From contig JALOKS010000135.1 in NCBI GenBank assembly GCA_025456385.1, positions 1 to 16,019 on the forward strand: 16,019 bases of DNA, read 5' to 3'. Each line of letters begins with the position of its first letter. Position 1 is the first letter of the stretch. Origin of the DNA: Thermoanaerobaculales bacterium (GTDB lineage Bacteria; Acidobacteriota; Thermoanaerobaculia; Thermoanaerobaculales; Sulfomarinibacteraceae). A program made the position numbers and the translations under genes. This document shows, piece by piece, positions 1 through 7,071 of this stretch. Below the pieces are notes generated by a model that was not told the origin of the DNA, did not search any database, and saw only the letters and a program-made list of their open reading frames with translations.

Positions 1-960
1 AACCACGCGAACTCCGGCAAGAAGGTCGAGGTCGGCGGCAAGGTGGTGGTGGTCGGCGGCGGCGACACCGCGATCGACGCGGCGCGGGTGTCGAAGCGCG
101 TGTCGGCCGATGCGGCCGCTCTCGCGACCCGGCTGGGCGCCGAGGTGACCATCCTCTACCGGCGGACGCGCACCGAGATGCCGGCCATCGAGCGCGAGAT
201 CGAGGAGGCGCTCGAGGAGGGCATCGCCATCGAGTTCCTCGCGGCGCCGAAGGAGATCCTGCGCAACGCCGACGGAACGCTGCGCGGCATGGTCGTGCAG
301 CGCATGGAGCTCGGGGAGCCCGACGACTCGGGGCGCCGGCGGCCGGTGCCGATCGCGGGCGACACCTACGAGATCGGGGTCGACACCGTCATCACCGCCG
401 TCAGCCAGAAGCCGGACCTCGCGGCGATGGGCTCGGCGGAGCTCGGCAACGGCTGGCTCAACGGTGACGACTGGGGCTTCACCGGCGTCGACGGGATCTG
501 GACCGGCGGCGACAACATCAACCTCGGCATCGCCACCACCTCGATCGGCCAGGCACGCAAGTCGGCGGAGGCCATCCACGCCTTCTTGCAGGGCGCACAG
601 CCGCAGGCGAAGGTGCAGGGCGCGATGATCCGCGCCGAGAAGCTCAAGCTCGATTGGTACCAGCCCGCCGAGCGCACCCAGCGGCGGGTGAAACCCCCCG
701 AGGAGCGGCTCGCCCATCCCTTCGATGAGGTCGACCTCGGCCTGACGCTGGAGGACACCCTCGCCGAGACCGCACGCTGCTTCAGCTGCGGCAAGTGCTT
801 CGGCTGCGAGAACTGCTGGATGTACTGCCAGAACAACGTCTTCGGCAAGGTCACGCCGCCGACGCACGGCGCCTTCTTCGCGATCAAGAAGATGGAGCTC
901 TGCGACGGTTGCAAGAAGTGCTGGGAGGAGTGTCCCTGCGGCTTCATCCTCGGCGAGTGA
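1..960 (+). CDS. dsrL: DsrL, NAD(P)H:acceptor oxidoreductase iron-sulfur flavoprotein (5' truncated)
   Basis: The reading frame is open from base 1, so this is the C-terminal 319 residues of a protein that is usually about 550-650 residues. Visible parts are the second Rossmann fold with GGGDTAIDAAR (window residues 19-29), the segment YRRTRTEMPA (53-62) typical of the glutamate-synthase small-subunit family, a FAD-contacting stretch around TGGDNINLG, and a C-terminal ferredoxin domain (about 248-319). The ferredoxin has a six-cysteine run CxxCxxCxxCxxCxxxC and a second CxxCxxCxxxCxC. This order (GltD-like flavoprotein plus C-terminal two-cluster ferredoxin) next to dsrN and dsrC fits DsrL, which in cells carrying it passes electrons between NAD(P)H and DsrAB in the cytoplasm. 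The two arginines of YRRTR resemble those that bind the 2'-phosphate of NADPH, so NADP(H) use is inferred. Without the neighbourhood it could be any GltD-like NADPH oxidoreductase. Confidence 0.85.
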   Translation, partial: NHANSGKKVEVGGKVVVVGGGDTAIDAARVSKRVSADAAALATRLGAEVTILYRRTRTEMPAIEREIEEALEEGIAIEFLAAPKEILRNADGTLRGMVVQRMELGEPDDSGRRRPVPIAGDTYEIGVDTVITAVSQKPDLAAMGSAELGNGWLNGDDWGFTGVDGIWTGGDNINLGIATTSIGQARKSAEAIHAFLQGAQPQAKVQGAMIRAEKLKLDWYQPAERTQRRVKPPEERLAHPFDEVDLGLTLEDTLAETARCFSCGKCFGCENCWMYCQNNVFGKVTPPTHGAFFAIKKMELCDGCKKCWEECPCGFILGE

Positions 961-982
961 GGGCGGGCACGGACGGTCGCCG

Positions 983-2386
983 ATGCGTGTCAGCGTCCCG
1001 CGGTTGGTGGTCGCCGGTCTCTCGGGCGACAGCGGCAAGACCCTCATCAGCCTGGGTCTCGCCCGTGCGCTGGCCGACCGCGGCCTGAGGGTGCGGCCGT
1101 TCAAGAAGGGCCCCGATTACATCGATGCGGCATGGCTCGGCGCGGCGGCCCGAGCCACCTGCCGCAACCTCGACACCTTTCTGATGTCGGACGAGGCCAT
1201 GGCCGCAGCCCTGGCGGCAGCCGCTGCGGATGCCGACCTCCTCCTGGTCGAGGGCAACCGCGGCCTCTTCGACGGCGTCGACGTCGAGGGCAGCCACTCG
1301 ACGGCGATGCTCGCGAGGCGGCTCGCGGCGCCGGTGGTGCTGGTGCTCGACTGCACGAAGATGACCCGCACCGCCGCGGCGCTGGTGCTCGGCTGCCGGG
1401 CGCTCGACCCGGAGCTCGACCTCGCGGGGGTGATCCTCAACCGGGTCGGCTGCGGCCGCCACGAGACCATCGTCAGCGAGGCGGTGGCCGGCACCGCGGG
1501 CACGCCGGTGCTCGGGGCCATCCGCCGGCTCCGCGGCGAGGACCCTCTGCCTGGGCGCCACCTCGGTCTGGTCACCACCGCCGAGCACCCTCATCCCGAA
1601 GAGGCCATCGTGCGGGCGGCGGCGGCGGTGGCCGAGGGCGTCGACCTCGACCGCCTGCTCGCGGCCGCCCAGTGGGCGCCCGAGCTCGAGCTCAAGCCGG
1701 CGCGCCCGGCCGTCGCCGATGCCGAGGTCGGGATCGCCTACCTCGAAGGCCGGGCCTTCAGCTTCTACTACCCCGAGAACCTCGAGCAGCTCGAGCGCTC
1801 CGGCGCCCGGCTGGTCGCGGTCGATCCGGCGGCGGCGGCTGCTCTCCCCGACGTCGACGGGCTCTACATCGGCGGCGGATTTCCCGAGGTCCACGCGGGC
1901 GAGCTCGGCGCCAACTCCGCCTTTGCCGCGAGCGTCCGCGCGCGCGTGGCGGCCGGCATGCCGGTCTACGCCGAGTGCGCGGGGCTGATGTACCTGGCCC
2001 GGGAGCTCGTCGTCGGCGGCGTCACCCACCCGATGGCGGGGGTCCTCGACCTCGTGGTCGAGCAGATGTCCTCGCCGCAGGGCCACGGCTATGAGATCGC
2101 GGTGGCCGACCTCGACAACCCGTTCTTTCCTGCCGGAACCCGGCTGGTCGGGCACGAGTTCCACTACTCGCGGGTGATCGCCGGCGGCGACCGCGCCCGC
2201 ACCGTGCTGCGCGTCGAGCGCGGCACCGGGACGGGGGAGCAGCGCGACGGGATCACCTGCGGCCGGGTCTTCGCCTCCTACCTCCATCTCCACGCCGGGG
2301 CGACCCCCGGCTGGGCGGACGGCTTCCTCGCTCTGGCCGCGCGCTACGCCGGCGAGCGCGGGACGTCGACGGCAGCATGCGGCTGA
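983..2386 (+). CDS. dsrN: DsrN, siroheme amidase (cobyrinate a,c-diamide synthase/CobB family)
   Basis: The 467-residue protein has the full CobB/CobQ two-domain plan. The N-terminal dethiobiotin-synthetase-like ATP domain carries the P-loop GLSGDSGKT (residues 12-20) and KKGPDYID (41-48). The C-terminal class I glutamine amidotransferase domain has YIGGGFPE, the nucleophile Cys332 in AECAGLMYL and the histidine motif SYLHLH (H435/H437). The family transfers ammonia from glutamine to carboxylates of a tetrapyrrole. In dsr loci the member is DsrN, thought to convert siroheme to the siroamide of DsrAB. It starts 22 nt after dsrL with no obvious Shine-Dalgarno, which suggests translational coupling, and its end overlaps the next gene by 10 nt. 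Cobalamin-pathway CobB is the alternative, but no cobalamin gene is nearby. Confidence 0.88.
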   Translation: MRVSVPRLVVAGLSGDSGKTLISLGLARALADRGLRVRPFKKGPDYIDAAWLGAAARATCRNLDTFLMSDEAMAAALAAAAADADLLLVEGNRGLFDGVDVEGSHSTAMLARRLAAPVVLVLDCTKMTRTAAALVLGCRALDPELDLAGVILNRVGCGRHETIVSEAVAGTAGTPVLGAIRRLRGEDPLPGRHLGLVTTAEHPHPEEAIVRAAAAVAEGVDLDRLLAAAQWAPELELKPARPAVADAEVGIAYLEGRAFSFYYPENLEQLERSGARLVAVDPAAAAALPDVDGLYIGGGFPEVHAGELGANSAFAASVRARVAAGMPVYAECAGLMYLARELVVGGVTHPMAGVLDLVVEQMSSPQGHGYEIAVADLDNPFFPAGTRLVGHEFHYSRVIAGGDRARTVLRVERGTGTGEQRDGITCGRVFASYLHLHAGATPGWADGFLALAARYAGERGTSTAACG

Positions 2387-2892
2387 AGGAGAGGGTGATG
2401 GAGCTCCTGCGACGCGGCGACGAAGGCGGCCTCGAGCGGATGGTGGTCGCCGAGCCGCGCGCGGTGCAGCCCCTGCTCGGACGGCTGTGGGACGGCGAGC
2501 CCGTGATCGCGGCCCGCGCCGCGCGGGCCCTCGGTGCCGCCGCCGCCGCCCACCCGGAGCTCGGGCGGGAGCTGCTGCGGCGCGCCCTGTGGGCGCTCAA
2601 CGACGAGTCGGCCACCAACGGCGCGCCGGTGCTGCCGTTGATCGCCGAGGTCGCCTGCCGCGCTCCCGGGCTTGCGGCCCCGTTCGTCGCTCCGATGGGC
2701 TCCTACCTCTGGGACGACGGGCTCCGGCCCGGGATCCTCCGCGCCCTGAGCCGGATCGCCGGGACGGGGGCCGAGCTGCCGGACGAGGTTCTCGACCGGC
2801 TGGCGGCCTTCGCGCCGGCCGGGGACCCGGAGGAGCGGGCGGTGATCGAGCGCTTGCTCGCGAACCGGGAGGAGCATGCCAATGGCGTCTGA
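2377..2892 (+). CDS. small HEAT-like repeat protein of sulfate-reducer type
   Basis: A 171-residue, all-helical, soluble protein with no signal peptide or membrane segment. Repeating amphipathic helices rich in Ala/Leu (for example VIAARAARALGAAAAAHPEL) look like degenerate HEAT/PBS-lyase repeats. The stretch RALWALNDESATNGAP (about residues 69-84), followed by an Ile-Ala-Glu segment, matches from memory a signature (W-x-LNDES...GxP/SPE) of small HEAT-like proteins of sulfate reducers such as the DVU0298-type family. It overlaps dsrN by 10 nt and the following TPR gene by 11 nt, so it belongs to the dsrN-dsrC transcript. HEAT folds usually bind other proteins, so a role in assembly or regulation of Dsr proteins is inferred. 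No catalytic residues were recognised. Confidence 0.65.
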   Translation: MRLKERVMELLRRGDEGGLERMVVAEPRAVQPLLGRLWDGEPVIAARAARALGAAAAAHPELGRELLRRALWALNDESATNGAPVLPLIAEVACRAPGLAAPFVAPMGSYLWDDGLRPGILRALSRIAGTGAELPDEVLDRLAAFAPAGDPEERAVIERLLANREEHANGV

Positions 2893-3475
2893 GAATCAAC
2901 GCGGCCGCCTGGAACGGTGCCTGAAGGAGGTCGAGGACCACCCCGATCGCGCCGCCGCGCACTACAACCTCGGCCTCGCGTACACGGTCTCCGGGCGGGT
3001 CAGGCAGGCCGAGGAGGCCTACCTCAGGGCGATCGAGATCGAGCCCGGCTTCGTCGAGGCCTGGATCAACCTCGGCGGTGTGCGGCTCCTGCGTTGGGAG
3101 TTCAAGGGCTGCCTCGAGGCGACCAGCGAGGCCGCGAAGCTGCGCGCCGACCTGCCCATCGTCCACTACAACATGGGCCAGGCCTACCTCTACCTCAACG
3201 ACCCCGAGAACCTCGTGCGCTGCAACGAGCGGGTGCTCGAGCTCGACCGGGACAACGGCGCCGCGCACTACCACGCGGCGGTCGGCTACCTGGCGCTCGA
3301 CAACCTCGGCGCCGCCGAGCGCCACCTCGGGCGGGCGATCGAGCTCGGCCACCAGCCGACCCAGGACTTCGTCAAGGCCATGGAGCAGGCCCACCAGAAG
3401 AAGCGTCGTCAGTCGAACGTCACATTGGTCGAAATCAGCGGGGCGGAGACCCCGGAAAAGAAAAAGGAGGAATGA
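2882..3475 (+). CDS. TPR repeat protein next to dsrC
   Basis: A 197-residue soluble protein made almost entirely of tetratricopeptide repeats. Successive units are seen at AAAHYNLGLAYTVSGR, FVEAWINLGGVRLLRWEF, PIVHYNMGQAYLYLND and GAAHYHAAVGYLALDN, each with the W/Y-x-LG-x-x-Y/A pattern. The tail is highly charged (QKKRRQSN and PEKKKEE) and probably disordered. The start chosen is ATG at 2882, because the GGGAGGAG at 2867-2874 sits 7 nt before it; an in-frame ATG at 2876 would leave only 1 nt. Its stop lies 1 nt before dsrC, a very tight arrangement. TPR proteins are docking platforms, so a chaperone or scaffold role for DsrC or the DsrAB-DsrL assembly is plausible but not shown. Confidence 0.75.
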   Translation: MASENQRGRLERCLKEVEDHPDRAAAHYNLGLAYTVSGRVRQAEEAYLRAIEIEPGFVEAWINLGGVRLLRWEFKGCLEATSEAAKLRADLPIVHYNMGQAYLYLNDPENLVRCNERVLELDRDNGAAHYHAAVGYLALDNLGAAERHLGRAIELGHQPTQDFVKAMEQAHQKKRRQSNVTLVEISGAETPEKKKEE

Positions 3476-3476
3476 G

Positions 3477-3794
3477 ATGGCCACGTTCACCCAGGGAAGC
3501 GTTTCGATTGAAGTCGACGAGGATGGTTTCATGCAGGAGCCGGAGAGGTGGAACGAGGACGTCGCTGCGGCGCTCGGCACCACCGAGGGCGTCAACGAGC
3601 TGACCGAGAACCACTGGAAGGTCGTCAACTACCTGCGTGAGTACTACCTCCAGTTCGGCGTCGCGCCGATGATCCGCAAGCTCTGCAAGCAGACCGGTTT
3701 CCAGCTCAAGGAGATCTACGAGCTCTTCCCGTCCGGTCCGGCCAAGGGCGCCTGCAAGGTCGCGGGCCTGCCGAAGCCGACGGGCTGCGTGTAA
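3477..3794 (+). CDS. dsrC: DsrC, sulfur carrier/co-substrate of dissimilatory sulfite reductase
   Basis: The 105-residue product is a complete DsrC. The C-terminal arm has both redox cysteines: the penultimate Cys (GCV end) and a second one 11 residues upstream in GACKVAGLPKPTGCV. These two form the DsrC trisulfide made by DsrAB and reduced (or formed) by DsrMKJOP. Having both cysteines separates true DsrC from TusE and from RspA-like paralogues, which lack one or both. Other family marks are WNEDVA, LTENHWKVVNYLREYY and RKLCKQTG. The start is supported by AGGAGG at 3465-3470, 6 nt ahead, the best ribosome site in the window, in keeping with the usual abundance of DsrC. It begins 1 nt after the TPR gene and is followed by a strong stem-loop. 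Confidence 0.97.
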   Translation: MATFTQGSVSIEVDEDGFMQEPERWNEDVAAALGTTEGVNELTENHWKVVNYLREYYLQFGVAPMIRKLCKQTGFQLKEIYELFPSGPAKGACKVAGLPKPTGCV

Positions 3795-3804
3795 GGCCGA
3801 TCGG

Positions 3805-3840
3805 CCGCATCCGCCCCCGGTGACGAAGGGGGCGGTGCGG
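3805..3840 (+). terminator. stem-loop downstream of dsrC (attenuator or 3' stabiliser)
   Basis: Left arm 3805-3818 pairs with right arm 3828-3840 over 13 base pairs with one bulged T (3810) and a 9-nt loop; the arms end in CCGCCCCC and GGGGGCGG. No U-run follows, so it is not a classical intrinsic terminator. It begins 10 nt after the dsrC stop and ends 26 nt before the next gene. A processing or stabilising hairpin that keeps dsrC message above that of dsrMKJOP is a reasonable inference; partial termination is the alternative. Confidence 0.5.
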
Positions 3841-3866
3841 CGGTCGCCCGGAACAAGGGCACAGGC

Positions 3867-4397
3867 ATGTTGGCTGAAACGCTCGCCCACTCGCGCGACA
3901 CGATCCTCGACCGCTGGATCGAGTCGGTGATCGCCCGCTACCCGGAGGACACCGCGGGGTTCCTCCGCCGGCAGGCGGACCGCTTCGCCAACCCGGTCGG
4001 CGCGTCGCTGCGGGAGGGGCTCGCCGAGGTCCTCGACGGCGTGCTCGGGGGAGCGGAGCCCGGAGCGCTCGAGCCGGCGCTCGACCGCGTCATCCGGGTG
4101 CGCGCGGTGCAGGACCTGTCCCCGGCGGCGGCGGTCGGCTTCGTCTTCGAGCTCAAGCGCCTCCTGCGCGACGGGCTCGGCGATGCGCAGGCGGGCAACA
4201 CGGCGGCCCTCGCCGAGATCGAGAGCTCGGTCGACCGCGCGGCCCTGACCGCATTCGAGGTCTACATGCGCTGCCGGGAGCAGGTGTGGGCGATCCGCAA
4301 CGCCGAGGTCAAGAATCTCTCGGTGGGCATCATGGAGCGCGTGGCCGAGTGGCGCGCGCGGCGGGAGGCCGGCGAGGATGCGCCGCGAAACCAGTGA
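3867..4397 (+). CDS. RsbRD_N-like (RsbT co-antagonist N-terminal domain) protein
   Basis: The 176-residue soluble helical protein resembles the RsbRD N-terminal domain family (globin-like sensor module of stressosome RsbR proteins) as found in stand-alone form near dsrM in sulfate reducers. Recognised stretches are ILDRWIESVIARYP (about residues 13-26), DRFANPVGASL, VIRVRAVQDLSPAAAVGFVFELK (about 74-96) and VYMRCREQVWAIRNAEVKN. The STAS domain that completes a stressosome RsbR is absent. An AAGGG at 3855-3859 precedes the ATG by 7 nt. It sits between dsrC and dsrM, 49 nt before dsrM, so it may head the dsrMKJOP transcript. A sensory or assembly role for the membrane complex is inferred; no ligand-binding residue can be named from sequence alone. 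Confidence 0.75.
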   Translation: MLAETLAHSRDTILDRWIESVIARYPEDTAGFLRRQADRFANPVGASLREGLAEVLDGVLGGAEPGALEPALDRVIRVRAVQDLSPAAAVGFVFELKRLLRDGLGDAQAGNTAALAEIESSVDRAALTAFEVYMRCREQVWAIRNAEVKNLSVGIMERVAEWRARREAGEDAPRNQ

Positions 4398-4405
4398 CGC
4401 GCGTC

Positions 4406-4417
4406 GTCCGGCCGGAC
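4406..4417. other. 12-nt perfect palindrome before dsrM
   Basis: GTCCGGCCGGAC reads the same on both strands and lies in the 49-nt gap between the RsbRD_N-like gene and dsrM, upstream of the dsrM ribosome site (AAGGAGGG, 4430-4437). It could be an operator half-site pair, but in DNA of this GC content such palindromes also occur by chance. There is no loop, so it is a poor RNA hairpin. Confidence 0.25.
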
Positions 4418-4446
4418 CGGGCTGAGAGGAAGGAGGGATCGGAGGC

Positions 4447-5445
4447 ATGGGAGCGTTGATTTCTCTGTTCGCGGTGGCCGTGCTGGCCGTGCTCGCCGCG
4501 GTGGGGGCGAGCGTCGGCGACGGACCGCGCTTCGTGCTCGGGGTGATCGTGCCCGGAGTCGCCTTCGCGGTGTTCCTCGCCGGAATCCTCTACCGGGTCA
4601 TCCACTGGGCGGCGTCGCCGGTGCCCTTCCGTATCCCCACCACGACCGGGCAGGCGCGCTCGCTGCCCTGGATCCGCAACAACGAGCTCGAGGCGCCGAG
4701 CGGCCTGCTCGGGGTGCTGGGCCGGATGGCGCTGGAGGTGCTGTTCTTCCGGTCGCTCTTCCGCAACACCAGGATCGAGCTGCTGCCCGAGAAGCAGAAG
4801 CTGAGCTACCTCGCCGACAAGACCCTGTGGGCGGCCGCGCTCGCCTTCCACTGGGCGATGCTGATCTCGATCCTGCGCCACTTCCGGTTCTTCGTCGAGC
4901 CGGTGCCGGTGTGGGTCGACTGGCTCGAGAGCGCGGACGGTTTCTTCCAGGTCGGCCTGCCGGTGTTCTTCGCCACCTCGATCCTCTACCTCGTGGGACT
5001 GGCCTACCTCCTGGCCCGCCGCTTCATCGACCCCAAGGTGCGCTACATCTCGCTCGCCTCCGACTACTTCGCCCTCTACCTGCTGCTCGGCATCGGGCTC
5101 ACCGGCTTCCTGATGCGCCACGTCGAAAAGGTGGACGTGGTGCAGGTGAAGGCGGCGATCGCCGGCTGGGCCTCCTTCCAGGCGGTGGCGCCGGTCGGGG
5201 TCGGGGTCTGGTACTTCGTCCACGTCTTCCTGGTCAGCGTGCTCTTCGTCTACTTCCCGTTCTCGAAGCTCCTGCACGCCCCGGGCGTGTTCCTGAGCCC
5301 GACCCGGAACCTCGCCAACAGCAACCGGGCCCGCCGCCACGTCAACCCGTGGAACCCGGAGGTCGTGGGCCACTCCTACGCCGAGTGGGAGGAGGAGTTC
5401 CACGACAAGCTGAAGGCCTCGGGCTACGCGCTGGAGAAGGAGTGA
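4447..5445 (+). CDS. dsrM: DsrM, membrane cytochrome b (NarI-like) subunit of DsrMKJOP
   Basis: A 332-residue integral membrane protein with about six hydrophobic segments (near residues 4-23, 30-52, 125-147, 166-190, 204-224 and 250-275). It matches DsrM, the NarI-like diheme cytochrome b that exchanges electrons with menaquinone and with DsrK. Candidate heme-ligand histidines lie in AFHWAMLISILRHFRFF, GFLMRHVEKVD and WYFVHVFL...LLHAPG. The C-terminal cytoplasmic tail has NPWNPEVVGHSYAEWEEEFHDKL, usual for DsrM and probably in contact with DsrK. AAGGAGGG 9 nt upstream supports the start. The stop is 3 nt before dsrK. Length fits the family, and nothing appears missing. Confidence 0.93.
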   Translation: MGALISLFAVAVLAVLAAVGASVGDGPRFVLGVIVPGVAFAVFLAGILYRVIHWAASPVPFRIPTTTGQARSLPWIRNNELEAPSGLLGVLGRMALEVLFFRSLFRNTRIELLPEKQKLSYLADKTLWAAALAFHWAMLISILRHFRFFVEPVPVWVDWLESADGFFQVGLPVFFATSILYLVGLAYLLARRFIDPKVRYISLASDYFALYLLLGIGLTGFLMRHVEKVDVVQVKAAIAGWASFQAVAPVGVGVWYFVHVFLVSVLFVYFPFSKLLHAPGVFLSPTRNLANSNRARRHVNPWNPEVVGHSYAEWEEEFHDKLKASGYALEKE

Positions 5446-5448
5446 GCC

Positions 5449-7071
5449 ATGGCGGAGAAGAGCCCCCAGGAGCTGATCCAGATCGACTTCACTCCGCCGC
5501 CGAGGAACTGGATGAACCCGGCGGTCGACTTCGAGGCGCGGCGCGGCACCTGGTCGTACCCGGCGGCCGTCAAGAACCTCGACTACCTCGGCATGCCGAA
5601 CCCCCGCGAGTGGTCGCCGACCGATCTCGACTGGAAGCTGCCGCCGAACTGGAAGCAGATTATCCACGACGGCTTCGAGGACCTGCTGAAGAAGTACCGC
5701 TCGCTGAAGATCTTCATGGACATCTGCGTGCGCTGCGGCGCCTGCGCCGACAAGTGCCACTTCTACATCGGCTCGGGTGACCCCAAGAACATGCCGGTGC
5801 TGCGGGCCGAGCTCCTGCGCTCGATCTACCGCCAGGACTTCACCACCATGGGCAGGATCTTCGGCAGCCTCGCCGGCGGACGCGAGCTGACCGAGGAGGT
5901 CCTCAAGGAGTGGTACTACTACTTCTTCCAGTGCACCGAGTGCCGGCGCTGCAGCGTCTACTGCCCCTACGGCATCGACACCGCCGAGGTCACGATGATG
6001 GCCCGCGAGCTCCTGAACCTCGTCGGCCTCAACATCAACTGGATCCTGGAGCCGGTCGCCAACTGCCAGCGCACCGGCAACCACCTCGGTATCCAGCCCC
6101 ACACCTACAAGGACAACGTCGAGTTCCTGTGCGACGAGCTCGCCGACGTCACGGGGATCAAGCTCGACCCGCCGATCAACCGCAAGGGGGCCGAGGTCCT
6201 GTTCGTGATCCCGTCGGCCGACTACTTCGCCGACCCCGGGACCTACACCTTCTGCGGCTACCTGATGCTCTTCGAGCACATCGGCCTCGACTACACCCTG
6301 TCCTCCTACGCCTCGGACGGCGGCAACTTCGGCCTCTTCAACTCGGTCGAGAACCTCAAGCGCCTGAACTGGAAGATCTACCAGGAGGCCAGGCGCCTCG
6401 GCGTCAAGTGGATCCTCGGCGGCGAGTGCGGCCACATGTGGCGGGTCATGCACCAGTACATGGACACGCTGAACGGGCCCGCGGACTTCCTCGAGGTGCC
6501 GAGGTCGCCCTTCACCGGGACCGTGTTCTCGAACACCGCCTCGACCAAGATGGTGCACATCTGCGAGTTCACCTCGGACCTGCTCCGGCACGGCAAGCTC
6601 AAGCTCGACAAGAGCCGCAACGACAAGTACCGGGTCACCTTCCACGACTCCTGCAACCCGGCGCGCGCCGTCGGCCTGCTCGAGGAGCCGCGGTACGTGC
6701 TCAAGAACGTCTGCAACCACTTCTTCGAGATGCCCGAGAACACCATCCGCGAGCACACCTTCTGCTGCGCCGGCGGCGCCGGTCTCGGCAACGACGAGAA
6801 CATGGAGATGCGGCTGCGCGGCGGCCTGCCGCGGGGCAACGCGCTGCGCTGGGTGCGGGACCACAACGATGTCAACCTCATGACCTGCATCTGCGCCATC
6901 GACCGCGCCACGCTGCCGCCGCTCGCCAACTACTGGGCGCCGGGGGTCGAGATCGCCGGCATCCACGAGCTGGTCGGCAACGCCCTCATCATGGAGGGCG
7001 AGAACGAGCGCACGACCGACCTGCGCGGTCTGCCGCTCGTGCCGGAGAAGGAGGAGCAGGGCGATGTATGA
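5449..7071 (+). CDS. dsrK: DsrK, HdrD-like iron-sulfur catalytic subunit of DsrMKJOP
   Basis: The 540-residue cytoplasmic protein has two [4Fe-4S] ferredoxin motifs: Cys93-x2-96-x2-99-x3-103 (CVRCGACADKC) and Cys162-x2-165-x2-168-x3-172 (CTECRRCSVYCP). The C-terminal HdrD/CCG-like region has Cys327 (GGECGHM), Cys402 (HDSCNP), the CC pair 439-440 (FCCAGGAG) and Cys480/482. This second region would bind the non-cubane-type catalytic cluster where the DsrC trisulfide is reduced. Electrons come from DsrM on the same complex. AAGGAG at 5437-5442 lies 6 nt before the ATG. The end overlaps the dsrJ start by 8 nt. HdrD of methanogens and other CCG proteins share the motifs; the position between dsrM and dsrJ settles the name. 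Confidence 0.94.
   Translation: MAEKSPQELIQIDFTPPPRNWMNPAVDFEARRGTWSYPAAVKNLDYLGMPNPREWSPTDLDWKLPPNWKQIIHDGFEDLLKKYRSLKIFMDICVRCGACADKCHFYIGSGDPKNMPVLRAELLRSIYRQDFTTMGRIFGSLAGGRELTEEVLKEWYYYFFQCTECRRCSVYCPYGIDTAEVTMMARELLNLVGLNINWILEPVANCQRTGNHLGIQPHTYKDNVEFLCDELADVTGIKLDPPINRKGAEVLFVIPSADYFADPGTYTFCGYLMLFEHIGLDYTLSSYASDGGNFGLFNSVENLKRLNWKIYQEARRLGVKWILGGECGHMWRVMHQYMDTLNGPADFLEVPRSPFTGTVFSNTASTKMVHICEFTSDLLRHGKLKLDKSRNDKYRVTFHDSCNPARAVGLLEEPRYVLKNVCNHFFEMPENTIREHTFCCAGGAGLGNDENMEMRLRGGLPRGNALRWVRDHNDVNLMTCICAIDRATLPPLANYWAPGVEIAGIHELVGNALIMEGENERTTDLRGLPLVPEKEEQGDV

Noticed and set aside
944..2293. 449-codon open frame on the minus strand opposite dsrN
   Set aside because: Composition typical of antisense frames in high-GC DNA; dsrN on the other strand has all its active-site motifs.
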